Both the position numbers and the translations under genes were made by a program. A DNA stretch of 64,000 nucleotides from Eubacteriales bacterium (lineage in GTDB: Bacteria; Bacillota; Clostridia; Oscillospirales; Oscillospiraceae). Below are positions 52,265-60,737 of this stretch, piece by piece; the stretch's first letter is position 1, and each line of letters starts with the position of its first letter. The DNA is taken from the NCBI GenBank assembly GCA_030536515.1, contig JAUNPV010000005.1, positions 62,001-126,000 of the forward strand, written 5' to 3'. Below the pieces are notes generated by a model. It searched no databases and was not told the DNA's origin. It worked only from the letters and a program-made list of their open reading frames with translations.

Positions 52265-52819
52265 ATGGGAAAAGCAAAGAAGATTTTCAACATCATCACC
52301 AGCATCCTGGTGGCCCTGGCGGTGGTTCTGGCCATTGCGCTGGCGGGGGTCCGGCTTGTGGGGCTTCGGGTGTTCACGGTGCTCTCCGGCTCCATGGAGC
52401 CGGCCTACCACGTGGGCTCCCTGATTTACGTCCGGAAGGTGGACTATCAATCCCTCCGGCCCGGGGATGTCATCACCTTCATGCTGGATGAGGACACCGT
52501 GGCCACCCACCGGATTGTGGCCGTGGTCCCGGATGAGGAGGACCCCTCCGTCCTGCGCTACCGCACCAAGGGCGACGCCAACGACACCGAGGACGGCTCC
52601 CTGGTCCATTATAAAAACGTCATCGGCACGCCGGTGTTCACCATCGCCAAGCTGGGCTACCTGGCAAGCTATATCCAGAATCCCCCCGGCACCTATGTTG
52701 CCATCAGCGTGGGCGCAGTGCTTCTGCTTCTGATGTTCCTGCCGGATTTGCTGTTCGAGGACAAGAAGGAAGAACAGCAGAAGCCCTCCCGCCGGAAAAA
52801 AGGCAAATTCGAGCGCTGA
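52265..52819 (+). CDS. sipW: SipW-type (ER-type) signal peptidase I
   Basis: This is a 184-residue membrane protein with an N-terminal and a C-terminal membrane segment. The catalytic Ser is in 'VLSGSMEPAYHVGSL', and the general base is His in 'TVATHRIVAVV' instead of Lys; this Ser-His arrangement defines the SipW/ER type. 'YRTKGDANDTEDGSLV' is the third conserved box. It cleaves the special signal peptides of TasA- and camelysin-like proteins, four of which are encoded directly downstream. ATG 52265 follows AGGAAAGAGAAC. Confidence 0.95.
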   Translation: MGKAKKIFNIITSILVALAVVLAIALAGVRLVGLRVFTVLSGSMEPAYHVGSLIYVRKVDYQSLRPGDVITFMLDEDTVATHRIVAVVPDEEDPSVLRYRTKGDANDTEDGSLVHYKNVIGTPVFTIAKLGYLASYIQNPPGTYVAISVGAVLLLLMFLPDLLFEDKKEEQQKPSRRKKGKFER

Positions 52820-52907
52820 AAAGCCCCCGGCTCCGGGGCAAACCACAGGGTTACGCCGAAAGGCTCCCGAAATAAATGAGTTTCCAAAAATGTAAGGAGG
52901 AAATTTT

Positions 52908-53486
52908 ATGAAAAGAACACTCGCACTGCTCCTGGCCTTCGTCCTGGTAATCGGCGCAACGGTTGCTGGTACTTTGGCCTACCTGACCGACACCTCTAAG
53001 GAAGTTAAAAATACCTTTACTATCGGAAAAGTTGGTATTGACTTGCACGAAACTGAAGTAGGTAGTGACACTATTTCTTATGGCAACACCTACGCCTTGA
53101 TTCCTGGTACTACTTATGAAAAGGACCCCGTTGTCAGTGTTGACGAGGGTAGTGAGGACTGCTACCTGTTCGTCAAATTTATCGGACCCGACCCCAAACC
53201 CGAATGGCTGGACTACACTACTACCCTTGATAGCACAAATGGATGGACTCCGGTTGCTGGAGAAACAAATGTGTGGTATCGTGAAGTCAACAAGACGGAT
53301 ACGACTCGTTCCTGGAAACTTCTTGTGGATGACGAAGTCACCGTAACCGACCAATTGACTCAGGATAATATGCCTGCTGCTAATGCTACACCGACTCTGA
53401 CTTTCACCGCATATGCTTGCCAGAGGGCTAACTTGAGTGTAACTGAGGCCTGGGCCCAAGTGAAGGACCTTGATCCCGAAGCCTAA
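52908..53486 (+). CDS. TasA/camelysin-like SipW-dependent secreted protein
   Basis: This is a 192-residue protein. ATG 52908 follows AAGGAGGAAATTTT. The signal 'MKRTLALLLAFVLVIGATVA' ends in 'GTLAYLTDTSKE', the SipW cleavage region. The mature part begins with 'NTFTIGKVGIDLHETEVG' and is all-beta, with many Thr, Asp and Val, as in TasA fibre subunits. Only two Cys occur (CYLF, CQRA). It is likely exported and assembles at the surface. Codons are far less GC-biased than those of sipW, suggesting strong expression or recent transfer. Confidence 0.88.
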   Translation: MKRTLALLLAFVLVIGATVAGTLAYLTDTSKEVKNTFTIGKVGIDLHETEVGSDTISYGNTYALIPGTTYEKDPVVSVDEGSEDCYLFVKFIGPDPKPEWLDYTTTLDSTNGWTPVAGETNVWYREVNKTDTTRSWKLLVDDEVTVTDQLTQDNMPAANATPTLTFTAYACQRANLSVTEAWAQVKDLDPEA

Positions 53487-53536
53487 GCAATTATTCACAT
53501 CGTATTCCTAAAAATGAGTATAAAGGAGCAAACAAC

Positions 53537-54160
53537 ATGAAAAAGAAAATCCTGGCCCTGTGCCTGGTCGTTGCCCTGGCTGCAACCGCAGTCATTGGCG
53601 GCACCCTGGCATACTTCACCGACACTGATAATAAGATCAACACCTTTACTGTTGGCAATCTCGACATTGCACTGAATGAGGATGAGTGGGTTGCAGATAA
53701 TGCAAAGGACATTACCCCTGGTACCTCCGTTCCCAAGAATCCTGTTGTCGTTGTTGTTGCTAACAGCGTTGACTCCTATGTCCGTGTGACGGTTAAGATG
53801 CCTAGCTTTGTCTATGATGCATCCGATTTCTTCCACGATAATGAGTCTGCCATGGTTAACTTCGCAGGCCAGTCCACTGATTTTGAAGTTGTTGGTGACC
53901 CTATTGTTGCTGACGGTTTCACCACTGTTGTCCTCAAGTATAAAGCAGCAGTTCCCAGTGCTACGACCGACACTGAACTGCCCGCTATCTTCACCTCTGT
54001 GGATTTCAGTGCAAGCATCACCCAGGGTGATGACCTGTATAAGTCCATGGCTGCTGCTAAATGGGATGTTGTTGTGACTGCCTATGCCGTTCAGGCAGAT
54101 AATACCGAAAGCGAGTCTAAGGCCTTCACGACTGCCTTTGACAAGATTTTCTCTGAGTAA
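53537..54160 (+). CDS. TasA/camelysin-like SipW-dependent secreted protein
   Basis: This is a 207-residue protein starting at ATG 53537 behind AAAGGAGC. The signal 'MKKKILALCLVVALAATAVI' leads to 'GGTLAYFTDTDNKINTFTVG', the same cleavage box as its neighbours. 'DITPGTSVPKNPVVVVVANS' matches the conserved first strand pair of TasA and CalY, where the N-terminal strand of one subunit is thought to complete the next. It has no cysteine after the signal peptide. It is the likeliest main fibre subunit by length, codon use and ribosome site strength; that is inference. Confidence 0.88.
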   Translation: MKKKILALCLVVALAATAVIGGTLAYFTDTDNKINTFTVGNLDIALNEDEWVADNAKDITPGTSVPKNPVVVVVANSVDSYVRVTVKMPSFVYDASDFFHDNESAMVNFAGQSTDFEVVGDPIVADGFTTVVLKYKAAVPSATTDTELPAIFTSVDFSASITQGDDLYKSMAAAKWDVVVTAYAVQADNTESESKAFTTAFDKIFSE

Positions 54161-54162
54161 CC

Positions 54163-54253
54163 TAATCCCCCCACCCTGCGCCCCCCCGGGGCGCAGGGCA
54201 TACAAGGGTATTTCACTTAACCCGGAATATCCTTGTATGCCCTGTGCAATTGC
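54163..54253 (+). promoter_or_regulatory. Two strong hairpins inside the TasA-like operon
   Basis: CTGCGCCCC pairs with GGGGCGCAG (54177-54197). Directly after it GGCATACAAGG pairs with CCTTGTATGCC (54198-54242). There is no T-run, so this is not an ordinary terminator. It may protect the upstream mRNA and set different amounts of the subunits. Confidence 0.6.
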
Positions 54254-54298
54254 AGGACAGATGAGAAAAATGAAAAAATCCAAACAGAGGTGAAGCCA

Positions 54299-54862
54299 AT
54301 GAAAAGAAGACTGTTTGCAGCAGCCGTGCTGGTTTTGTGCCTGTCCCTGCTGGCCGGCGGGACCCTGGCGTATTTTACCGCCGAGGACACCGCCCGCAAC
54401 GTCATAACCACCGGCGATATCAGCATCCGGCTCCAGGAGTGGGCCGATGCGGAGAAAACCACCCCCTTCCCCCAGGGCGGCGTCAGCGGCGTCATGCCCG
54501 GCACTGAGGTCACCAAAATCGTCGAGGTCAAAAACGCCGGCGCCAACGAGGCCTATGTCCGGGTCAAGGTGGACAAGTCCCTGACCCTGGCCAAGGGCGT
54601 GGAGGGCAAGCCGGACCTTGGCCTGCTGGTCATCGACTTTGCCGACGACAACTGGACCGCAAAGGACGGATTCTACTATTATAACAAGCCCCTGAAGCCC
54701 GGCGCTGTGACGGAGCCGCTGTTTGCCTCCGTCAGCTTTGACGCCTCTATGGGCAACATCTATCAGAACAGCACCGCTTCTGTGGATGTCAAGGCCTATG
54801 CCGTTCAGGTGGCCAACAACGGAAGCAGTCCCCTGGAAGCCAAGGGCTGGCCCGAACCGTAA
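54299..54862 (+). CDS. SipW-dependent TasA-like secreted protein
   Basis: This is a 187-residue protein. ATG 54299 follows AGAGGTGAAGCCA. Signal 'MKRRLFAAAVLVLCLSLLAG' and 'GTLAYFTAEDTARN' show the SipW cleavage box. 'VMPGTEVTKIVEVKNAGANE' and 'AYVRVKVDKSLTL' are the beta-strand blocks seen in camelysin. It is GC-rich, unlike the two preceding subunits, so it may have been in the locus longer. It is likely a minor or capping subunit of the fibre, an inference from its distance to the other two. Confidence 0.87.
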   Translation: MKRRLFAAAVLVLCLSLLAGGTLAYFTAEDTARNVITTGDISIRLQEWADAEKTTPFPQGGVSGVMPGTEVTKIVEVKNAGANEAYVRVKVDKSLTLAKGVEGKPDLGLLVIDFADDNWTAKDGFYYYNKPLKPGAVTEPLFASVSFDASMGNIYQNSTASVDVKAYAVQVANNGSSPLEAKGWPEP

Positions 54863-54874
54863 GGAGGTAGCCAT

Positions 54875-55903
54875 ATGAAAAAACTGAAAGTCGTGGCGCT
54901 GGTGCTGTGTCTGGCGGTGCTTATCTCCGTCTGGACCCCCGGTACCCTGGCCACCCAGACGGACACCGCCGAAACCCGGACCCCCACCTGCGGCCAGACC
55001 GCTCACGTCCACACCGACGCTTGCTATACCCGCAGCGAAACCCCGGTCTGCGACCAGCCGGGCCACGTCCATACCGATGCCTGCTATGAGGTAAAGACGG
55101 TCTGCACCCTTCCCGAGGATGAGACCCACACCCATGTGGATGCCTGCAATGAGAAAACCCTCACCTGCCAGGAGCCCCAGGGCCACAACCACACCGATGC
55201 GTGCTATAAGAAGCTCACCTGCAACCTCTCCGAGCACACCCACACCGACAGCTGCTACCCCGCCCCGGCGACCGCCCCCACCCAGCCCGCCTGCACCTGC
55301 GGCGAGGCACTGAAAGAGGAAAACGGGGAAAAGCTCCACCTGGACGGCTGCCCCGCCAAGCCCACCCAGCCCACCTGCATCTGCAAGACCAATGAGGACG
55401 GCACCAAAACCTACGTAGAGGGCTGCCCCGTCTGCGAAAAACCCGCCGAAACCACAGACCCAACCACCGCCCCCACGGAAACCACGGAAGTGACCACCCC
55501 CACCTGCACCTGCGGCACAACCGACGGCACCCACACCGAAACCTGCCCTCTGTTTAAACCCACCGCCGACCCCATCACCCACCTGGAAACCTGCCAGGAG
55601 GGCTGCACCGGCGAAAATTGCCTGTGCCCTTGCCATGAGCTGAGCCTGTTTGAACGGCTGATGGCCTGTGAAACGCTGGATGAGCTGTTTACTATTGTGG
55701 ACACTACACCGGAGGATGAGCTGATGGCTCTGACAGATGAGGAAAATGCAGAAATCGAGGCGAAAATTACTGCCCTTGAGGGTGAGCCGCTGCCTCCGGT
55801 GGTGCTCGAAGAATGTGTGAATGAGTCTGTAATCAGTGAAATCATTTATCCTGCGGTCAATTTCGATAATGTTGCGCCCTTTGGTGCACCTGTCGAAGGA
55901 TGA
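54875..55903 (+). CDS. Secreted protein with Cys/His 'HTHTDACY' repeats
   Basis: This is a 342-residue protein starting at ATG 54875 behind AAGGAGGTAGCC. An N-terminal signal peptide is clear. Residues ~35-130 hold five repeats built on 'HVHTDACY' (variants HVDAC, HNHTDACY, HTHTDSCY), each with a Cys about ten residues before. Three longer Cys blocks (CTCGEALK, CICKTNEDG, CTCGTTDG) and a Thr/Pro linker follow, then 'CQEGCTGENCLCPCHELSLF'. The pattern suggests metal-binding or disulfide-linked surface modules; no known catalytic motif is seen. The last ~80 residues are acidic and AT-rich in DNA. It sits between fibre genes. Confidence 0.82.
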   Translation: MKKLKVVALVLCLAVLISVWTPGTLATQTDTAETRTPTCGQTAHVHTDACYTRSETPVCDQPGHVHTDACYEVKTVCTLPEDETHTHVDACNEKTLTCQEPQGHNHTDACYKKLTCNLSEHTHTDSCYPAPATAPTQPACTCGEALKEENGEKLHLDGCPAKPTQPTCICKTNEDGTKTYVEGCPVCEKPAETTDPTTAPTETTEVTTPTCTCGTTDGTHTETCPLFKPTADPITHLETCQEGCTGENCLCPCHELSLFERLMACETLDELFTIVDTTPEDELMALTDEENAEIEAKITALEGEPLPPVVLEECVNESVISEIIYPAVNFDNVAPFGAPVEG

Positions 55904-55920
55904 GAGGGAGGAGGCAGAAT

Positions 55921-58860
55921 ATGAAGAAATCGAAGGCGATATCTCTGCTCCTGGCCCTGTCGCTGCTGCTGTCCCTGGCCGTTCCCGGTACCCTGGCTCT
56001 CCCTGTCCGGGCAGCCGATGAACCTCAAACGGAGGGTATGGTCATCAGCAAAACCGCCAAAGCAGACGGCGAGGGCCGCTACACCATCACCCTGGAAGCC
56101 TATGCCACAGGCGATAAAATCATCACGGAAACCACAAAAGATGTCCCCACAGATATCATTCTGGTGCTTGATCAGTCCGGCTCAATGGGTGACTCCATGT
56201 CCTCTGAGAAGGCTTATTCGGCTTATGAAGACAGAAGTAACGAATACCTTCATTACAGGCGATTCAACAAGGGAGACGAAAACCTGTATTACCCGGTTGA
56301 TGGCGGATATGTGCAAGTTCAGGTTGACCAAACTAGGGTCAATCGCTATGAGTCACTCAACAATAGTACACAAAATTACTATTACAACTATTACTATCAG
56401 AATGGAAACAATCTATACATCAAAGTCGCTGACGGACAATATCAGAATGTAACGGTTAGCGTGTCCGGAAGTTTATTTGGGGGTTATACCTATACTTATT
56501 CTGTCAATGGAACGCAGATTGCTCAGAGTGACGGTCTCACAAGTACACCGGACTTTGGAGACTATGGCCCCATCTATCAGGCTGTGCAGGTTTACCAGTA
56601 CACCTACTATTATCAGTTGCGAAACCAGAATCGTGTTGTCATCGAAACTTCCCTTGGTGAGGATACCGTTCCTAATAAAACCTATTATCAGTACGGAACG
56701 GTCAATACTTCCCGTTTGGAAGCATTGGAATCTGCGGTTACAACCTTCGCAAACAGCGTTGCTGCGAAAGCCGCCGGACCGGACGGTATCCTGGGCAATG
56801 AAGATGATGTAAACCATCGTGTTGCCGTGGTCGGGTTTGCAAGTCCTGATTCAAATACAGAACTTCTGTCTATACGCAATAATCGTGGCGGAATTGGTGT
56901 GAGTTATAATAGTATAACCTCACAGAACCTTGTTGATGTGCTCCAGAATATGGACACCCAACAGGGCCAGACAATGGTTGATAATGCGATTAGCACCTTG
57001 GATGCCAATGGCGCGACGCGGGCCGATCTTGGTATGGATATGGCCAACCGGATTCTGAATGCCAATCCTGTACCTGAAGGCGAAAGGAGAGCCAGAGTCG
57101 TTGTGTTCTTCACCGATGGTTCTCCGACATCTTCTCGTTATTTTAGTGAAGAAGTAGCTAGTGCAGCAATCACCAACGCATCCAGCATTAAAGCTGGCGG
57201 TGCAGTTGTGTACTCTGTCGGCGTTTTCCCTGGCGCTGATGCAACCTCTAACGGTATTGCTCAGGACAACAATAGCCACCGTGAGAATCAGTTTATGCAG
57301 AGTGTGTCCTCTAACAACGGCTCCCCTAAGAATCCAAGCTACTATCTTTCTGCTTCGGATGCAGGCACGCTGAACAGCATCTTCCAGCAGATTTCCGACC
57401 AAATCCAGCAGGGCGGTTCTGCTACGACACTGGATGAGAATACTGTCATTAAAGACATTATCGCTCCCGCCTTTGAACTTCCCCAGGGTGCTGGCGTTTC
57501 TGATATCACCTTGGAAACCTACAGCTATGTAGGCGAAAACAGGTGGGAAGAAAACCCCGACTCCATGGGTGCAGAGGCCACTGTGAATGGAGACAAGGTC
57601 AATGTGACCGGGTTTGATTTTGCTGAAAACTACGTTGGCACGGTCAAGCAGAACGACACAGTGACCTACCGTGGCGATAAGCTGGTCATTTCCTTCACGG
57701 TCACCCCCAAGGCCGGCTTCCTGGGCGGCAACAACGTCTACACCAACACCGATGCCGGCGTTTACAAGGATAAGGATTCCACTGAAGCGGTTTTGACATT
57801 TAACAGACCCCAGGTCAATGTGCCCATCAAGGATATCACCGTCACCGCCCAAGACAAAAACGTCTACCTCCTAGGCAGCCTCACCGCCGACCAGCTCAAA
57901 TCCGGCGCAACCGCCAAGGTGGGGGATGTGGAACTGGACCTGACCAAGCCCGACGAAAACTACGGCTTGGCAGCCTGGCAGACCGAGTATGTGGATATCA
58001 CTGTTTCCTATCTGAACAGCAAGGATGAAGCAATTACGGATTATCAGAACCTTGACCAAGACCAAGTCTACAAGGTGGTTGTCACGGTAAAGCCAAAGTC
58101 TGAGGCTAGTGCTACTTCCAGTGGGACAGCCGCTGAAGAACAGTCTGGCAACGATGAAGCAGCTATCAACGTCTTTAAGCCCGAGCTGACCTACAAGGAC
58201 GGCGAGGTTTACTACGGTGATACGGTTCCCACCGACTTCATCGAAAACCTCAGAGACACCAAGTGGAAGCACAACGAGGTTTCGGCGAATACATCTACCA
58301 TGGGTGCTGCGCCTGTGTTGATAATTGATTACACGCCGGACCCCTCCAAAGTTACAGATGGTAAAATCAATACCAAACAGGATGTGATGGTGAATGCCTC
58401 CGTAAAGATTGGCGATAAGGTTGTCACGGATGACACTACATTTGTCCACACGGCCTGCCCCGGCACGGATTGTGGTTGGACAAACCCCGAGAACGGAGGC
58501 ACCCCCGCCTTCCTCCTCCACGTCAAGACCTGCCAGCTGACCGTCATCAAGTCCGGCGGCGCAGACAATGAACCCTATGTGTTCACCGTGAAGAAGGACG
58601 ACCAGAAGTATACCGAGGTCACCATCGTCGGCAACCAGAGCAAAACCATCTACGAGCTGCCCGTTGGTAATTACACCATCGAAGAAGACACCGGCTGGAG
58701 CTGGCGGTATAACCCCACCTATGCTGATAATTCCGCAAGCCTGTCTTCTAAGAATCCCAAGGGAAATATCACCTGCACAAATACCCCGGAGAATCCCTAC
58801 TGGCTCAACGGCTACAGTGGAGTTAAAACAAATGTATCCGGCGCTAGCGGAACAAAATAA
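55921..58860 (+). CDS. Large von Willebrand factor A-domain surface protein
   Basis: This is a 979-residue protein. ATG 55921 follows GAGGGAGGAGGC. Signal peptide 1-~32. The VWA domain starts at ~75 with the MIDAS 'DQSGS' (Asp84, Ser86, Ser88). A Tyr- and Asn-rich stretch of about 165 residues is inserted before the first helix 'SRLEALESAVTTFANSVAAK'. 'GATRADLGMDMA' and 'VVFFTDGSPTSS' complete the metal site. Beta-rich modules follow, and near 880 a Cna-B-like unit ('CQLTVIKSGG', 'YELPVGNYTIEED'). There is no LPxTG or membrane tail. It is probably the tip adhesin of the surface structure. The middle of the gene is AT-richer than its ends. Confidence 0.9.
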   Translation: MKKSKAISLLLALSLLLSLAVPGTLALPVRAADEPQTEGMVISKTAKADGEGRYTITLEAYATGDKIITETTKDVPTDIILVLDQSGSMGDSMSSEKAYSAYEDRSNEYLHYRRFNKGDENLYYPVDGGYVQVQVDQTRVNRYESLNNSTQNYYYNYYYQNGNNLYIKVADGQYQNVTVSVSGSLFGGYTYTYSVNGTQIAQSDGLTSTPDFGDYGPIYQAVQVYQYTYYYQLRNQNRVVIETSLGEDTVPNKTYYQYGTVNTSRLEALESAVTTFANSVAAKAAGPDGILGNEDDVNHRVAVVGFASPDSNTELLSIRNNRGGIGVSYNSITSQNLVDVLQNMDTQQGQTMVDNAISTLDANGATRADLGMDMANRILNANPVPEGERRARVVVFFTDGSPTSSRYFSEEVASAAITNASSIKAGGAVVYSVGVFPGADATSNGIAQDNNSHRENQFMQSVSSNNGSPKNPSYYLSASDAGTLNSIFQQISDQIQQGGSATTLDENTVIKDIIAPAFELPQGAGVSDITLETYSYVGENRWEENPDSMGAEATVNGDKVNVTGFDFAENYVGTVKQNDTVTYRGDKLVISFTVTPKAGFLGGNNVYTNTDAGVYKDKDSTEAVLTFNRPQVNVPIKDITVTAQDKNVYLLGSLTADQLKSGATAKVGDVELDLTKPDENYGLAAWQTEYVDITVSYLNSKDEAITDYQNLDQDQVYKVVVTVKPKSEASATSSGTAAEEQSGNDEAAINVFKPELTYKDGEVYYGDTVPTDFIENLRDTKWKHNEVSANTSTMGAAPVLIIDYTPDPSKVTDGKINTKQDVMVNASVKIGDKVVTDDTTFVHTACPGTDCGWTNPENGGTPAFLLHVKTCQLTVIKSGGADNEPYVFTVKKDDQKYTEVTIVGNQSKTIYELPVGNYTIEEDTGWSWRYNPTYADNSASLSSKNPKGNITCTNTPENPYWLNGYSGVKTNVSGASGTK

Positions 58861-58875
58861 GGGAGGAGGAGAATC

Positions 58876-59466
58876 ATGTATCACGGAAAATATCAACCCA
58901 TGCGTCCCAGACGCAGACACTATCGAAAAGCCGGTACCCTGCTCCTCTCCTGTCTGCTCCTGCTCACCCTGGCCATCGGCGGCACCCTGGCCTACCTGAC
59001 CACCGACACCGCCCCCGTGGAAAACAGCTTCACCCCCGCCAAGGTCGATTGCACGGTAACGGAAGAGTTTAACGGCACCACCAAATCCAACGTCAACGTC
59101 ACCAACACCGGCAATATCAACGCCTACCTCCGTGTAAAGCTGGTCACCTACCGGGTCAATGACGAGGGCCAGCACATCGGCGGAACGGCTGAGATTCCTA
59201 GCTTTACGCCCGGTGATGGTTGGAAACCGCTTAACGGCTATTACTACTACACGAAGCCGGTTGCACCCGGCGATAAGCCTGCATCTGATTTGATTAGCAG
59301 TATCAATCTAACTGGTTCTTACGACGATGCAGACGGCGGCAAACAGGTGATTGAAGTCATGGCAGAGGCCATTCAGGCCGACGGAACGAACGCCGAGGGC
59401 AAGACACCTTGTGAAATTGCCTGGGGCGTTAAAATCGAGAGTGGCACAGTCACTTCCGTCGCTTAA
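58876..59466 (+). CDS. SipW-dependent TasA-like secreted protein
   Basis: This is a 196-residue protein starting at ATG 58876 behind GGGAGGAGGAG. It has a long basic N-region (MRPRRRHYRKAG) before the hydrophobic core 'LLLSCLLLLTLAIG' and the cleavage box 'GGTLAYLTTDTAPV'. The mature part has 'NVNVTNTGNINAYLRVKLVT' and a Tyr run 'LNGYYYYTKPVAPGDKP'. It is the fourth SipW-type substrate and the only one behind the VWA gene, so it may link the adhesin to the fibre. The 15-base gap fits co-transcription. Confidence 0.87.
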   Translation: MYHGKYQPMRPRRRHYRKAGTLLLSCLLLLTLAIGGTLAYLTTDTAPVENSFTPAKVDCTVTEEFNGTTKSNVNVTNTGNINAYLRVKLVTYRVNDEGQHIGGTAEIPSFTPGDGWKPLNGYYYYTKPVAPGDKPASDLISSINLTGSYDDADGGKQVIEVMAEAIQADGTNAEGKTPCEIAWGVKIESGTVTSVA

Positions 59467-59478
59467 GGAGGTACGGAT

Positions 59479-60117
59479 ATGAAAAAATTGATTTCCTTCC
59501 TTCTTGCGCTGACGGTGGTTCTTAGCCTCAGCCTCACCGCCTATGCCGACGAAATCGGCCAGGTGGTCTATTCCAAAAAGGCCTTCTCCTTCCTCCCCGG
59601 CTTCGACCAGGGCAGCCTGTCCTACCCCGATGACCTGTTCCCGGAGCTGAAAAACGTCATGCCCGGCGATGTGCTTCACCAGCAGGTGAAAATCACCCAC
59701 AAGGCCGGCCGTGGCATCAACATCCGGGTCTACATCAAGGCCGAGGGCAGCGACCTCAACCCCGAGTTCATCCGCCAGATGAACCTCCAGGTAGAGCACA
59801 AGGGCGGCGACATCCTCTACGAGGGCGACGACTATAACGCCGCCGAAAAGAGCGGCTGGATTAAGCTGGCCACCCTGGCCCCCGGCAAGTCCACCACCCT
59901 GGATTTGACCCTCACCGTGCCCATCGACATGGGCAATGAGTTCGCCGACACCCTGGGCACCGTGGTCTGGAAGTTCAAGGTGGAGGAGGTCCCCATCGAC
60001 CCCACCAACGCCAAAACCGGCGACACCAGCGCCATCGCCGCCTGGACCGCCGTCCTGACCCTCAGCGCCGCCGCCCTGGCCGTGCTGCTAATCAGGAAGC
60101 GCAGAAAAGCATCATAA
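59479..60117 (+). CDS. Membrane-anchored surface protein with sortase-like tail
   Basis: This is a 212-residue protein. ATG 59479 follows AAGGAGGTACGG. An ordinary signal peptide (MKKLISFLLALTVVLSLSLT, cleaved after AYA) is followed by a beta domain with 'NVMPGDVLHQQVKITHKAGR'. The C-terminus has 'NAKTGDTS', then a hydrophobic helix and the basic stop 'RKRRKAS', the layout of a sortase sorting signal with a non-standard pentapeptide. No sortase gene is in the window. It may tie the fibre to the cell wall or membrane, the role TapA plays elsewhere. It ends the operon at a strong terminator. Confidence 0.86.
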   Translation: MKKLISFLLALTVVLSLSLTAYADEIGQVVYSKKAFSFLPGFDQGSLSYPDDLFPELKNVMPGDVLHQQVKITHKAGRGINIRVYIKAEGSDLNPEFIRQMNLQVEHKGGDILYEGDDYNAAEKSGWIKLATLAPGKSTTLDLTLTVPIDMGNEFADTLGTVVWKFKVEEVPIDPTNAKTGDTSAIAAWTAVLTLSAAALAVLLIRKRRKAS

Positions 60118-60123
60118 TCCCCC

Positions 60124-60158
60124 GGGACAGTGCCAACTTCCGGCACTGTCCCTTTTTT
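60124..60158 (+). terminator. Intrinsic terminator ending the SipW-TasA operon
   Basis: GGGACAGTGCC pairs with GGCACTGTCCC over a 7-base loop, then TTTTTT. Confidence 0.95.
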
Positions 60159-60224
60159 GCCCCTTGACAGAACCCGAAAATCAGGCTATCGTAAAGAAAA
60201 CAGACAATTTAGGAGGGATGCCCC

Positions 60225-60737
60225 GTGCAGTATATCACCACCTACCATTCGCCCCTGGGGCCCATGCTGCTCGCCGCCGACAACCTGGGACTGACCGGAG
60301 CGTGGTTCCAGGGGGAAAAATTCTACGCCCACAGCCTGGACCCGGTCCACGAGACAGGGGAGACCCCGGCACTGTCGGCGGCCAGGGCGTGGCTGGATAT
60401 CTATTTTTCCGGCCGGGAGCCGGATTTCACCCCGCCCCTTCACATGACCGGCACGCCCTTCCAAATGGAGGTCTGGGCCCTCCTGCGGCAAATCCCCTAC
60501 GGCCGGACCACCACCTATGGCCAAATCGCAAGCCAAATCGCTCAAGCCCGGGGCCTGCCCCGAATGTCCGCCCAGGCCGTGGGCGGCGCAGTGGGCCATA
60601 ACGAAATTTCCGTCATCGTCCCCTGCCACCGGGTCATCGGCGCCAACAACAGCCTAACCGGCTACGCCGGAGGCCTCGACAAAAAATCAGCCCTCCTAAA
60701 ACTGGAGGGCGCCTACCCATGGAAGGCAGAAAAATGA
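60225..60737 (+). CDS. ogt: Methylated-DNA--protein-cysteine methyltransferase
   Basis: This is a 170-residue protein. GTG 60225 is chosen because AGGAGGGATGCCCC lies just upstream and no ATG precedes 'QYITTYHSPLGPMLLAA'. The C-terminal domain has the helix-turn-helix 'IPYGRTTTYGQIASQIA', the active-site 'VIVPCHRVIGANN' with the acceptor Cys, and 'LTGYAGGLDKKSALLKLEG'. It takes the alkyl group from O6-alkylguanine onto its own cysteine and is used once. It lies directly downstream of the fibre operon terminator and overlaps the next reading frame by 4 bases. Confidence 0.97.
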   Translation: MQYITTYHSPLGPMLLAADNLGLTGAWFQGEKFYAHSLDPVHETGETPALSAARAWLDIYFSGREPDFTPPLHMTGTPFQMEVWALLRQIPYGRTTTYGQIASQIAQARGLPRMSAQAVGGAVGHNEISVIVPCHRVIGANNSLTGYAGGLDKKSALLKLEGAYPWKAEK

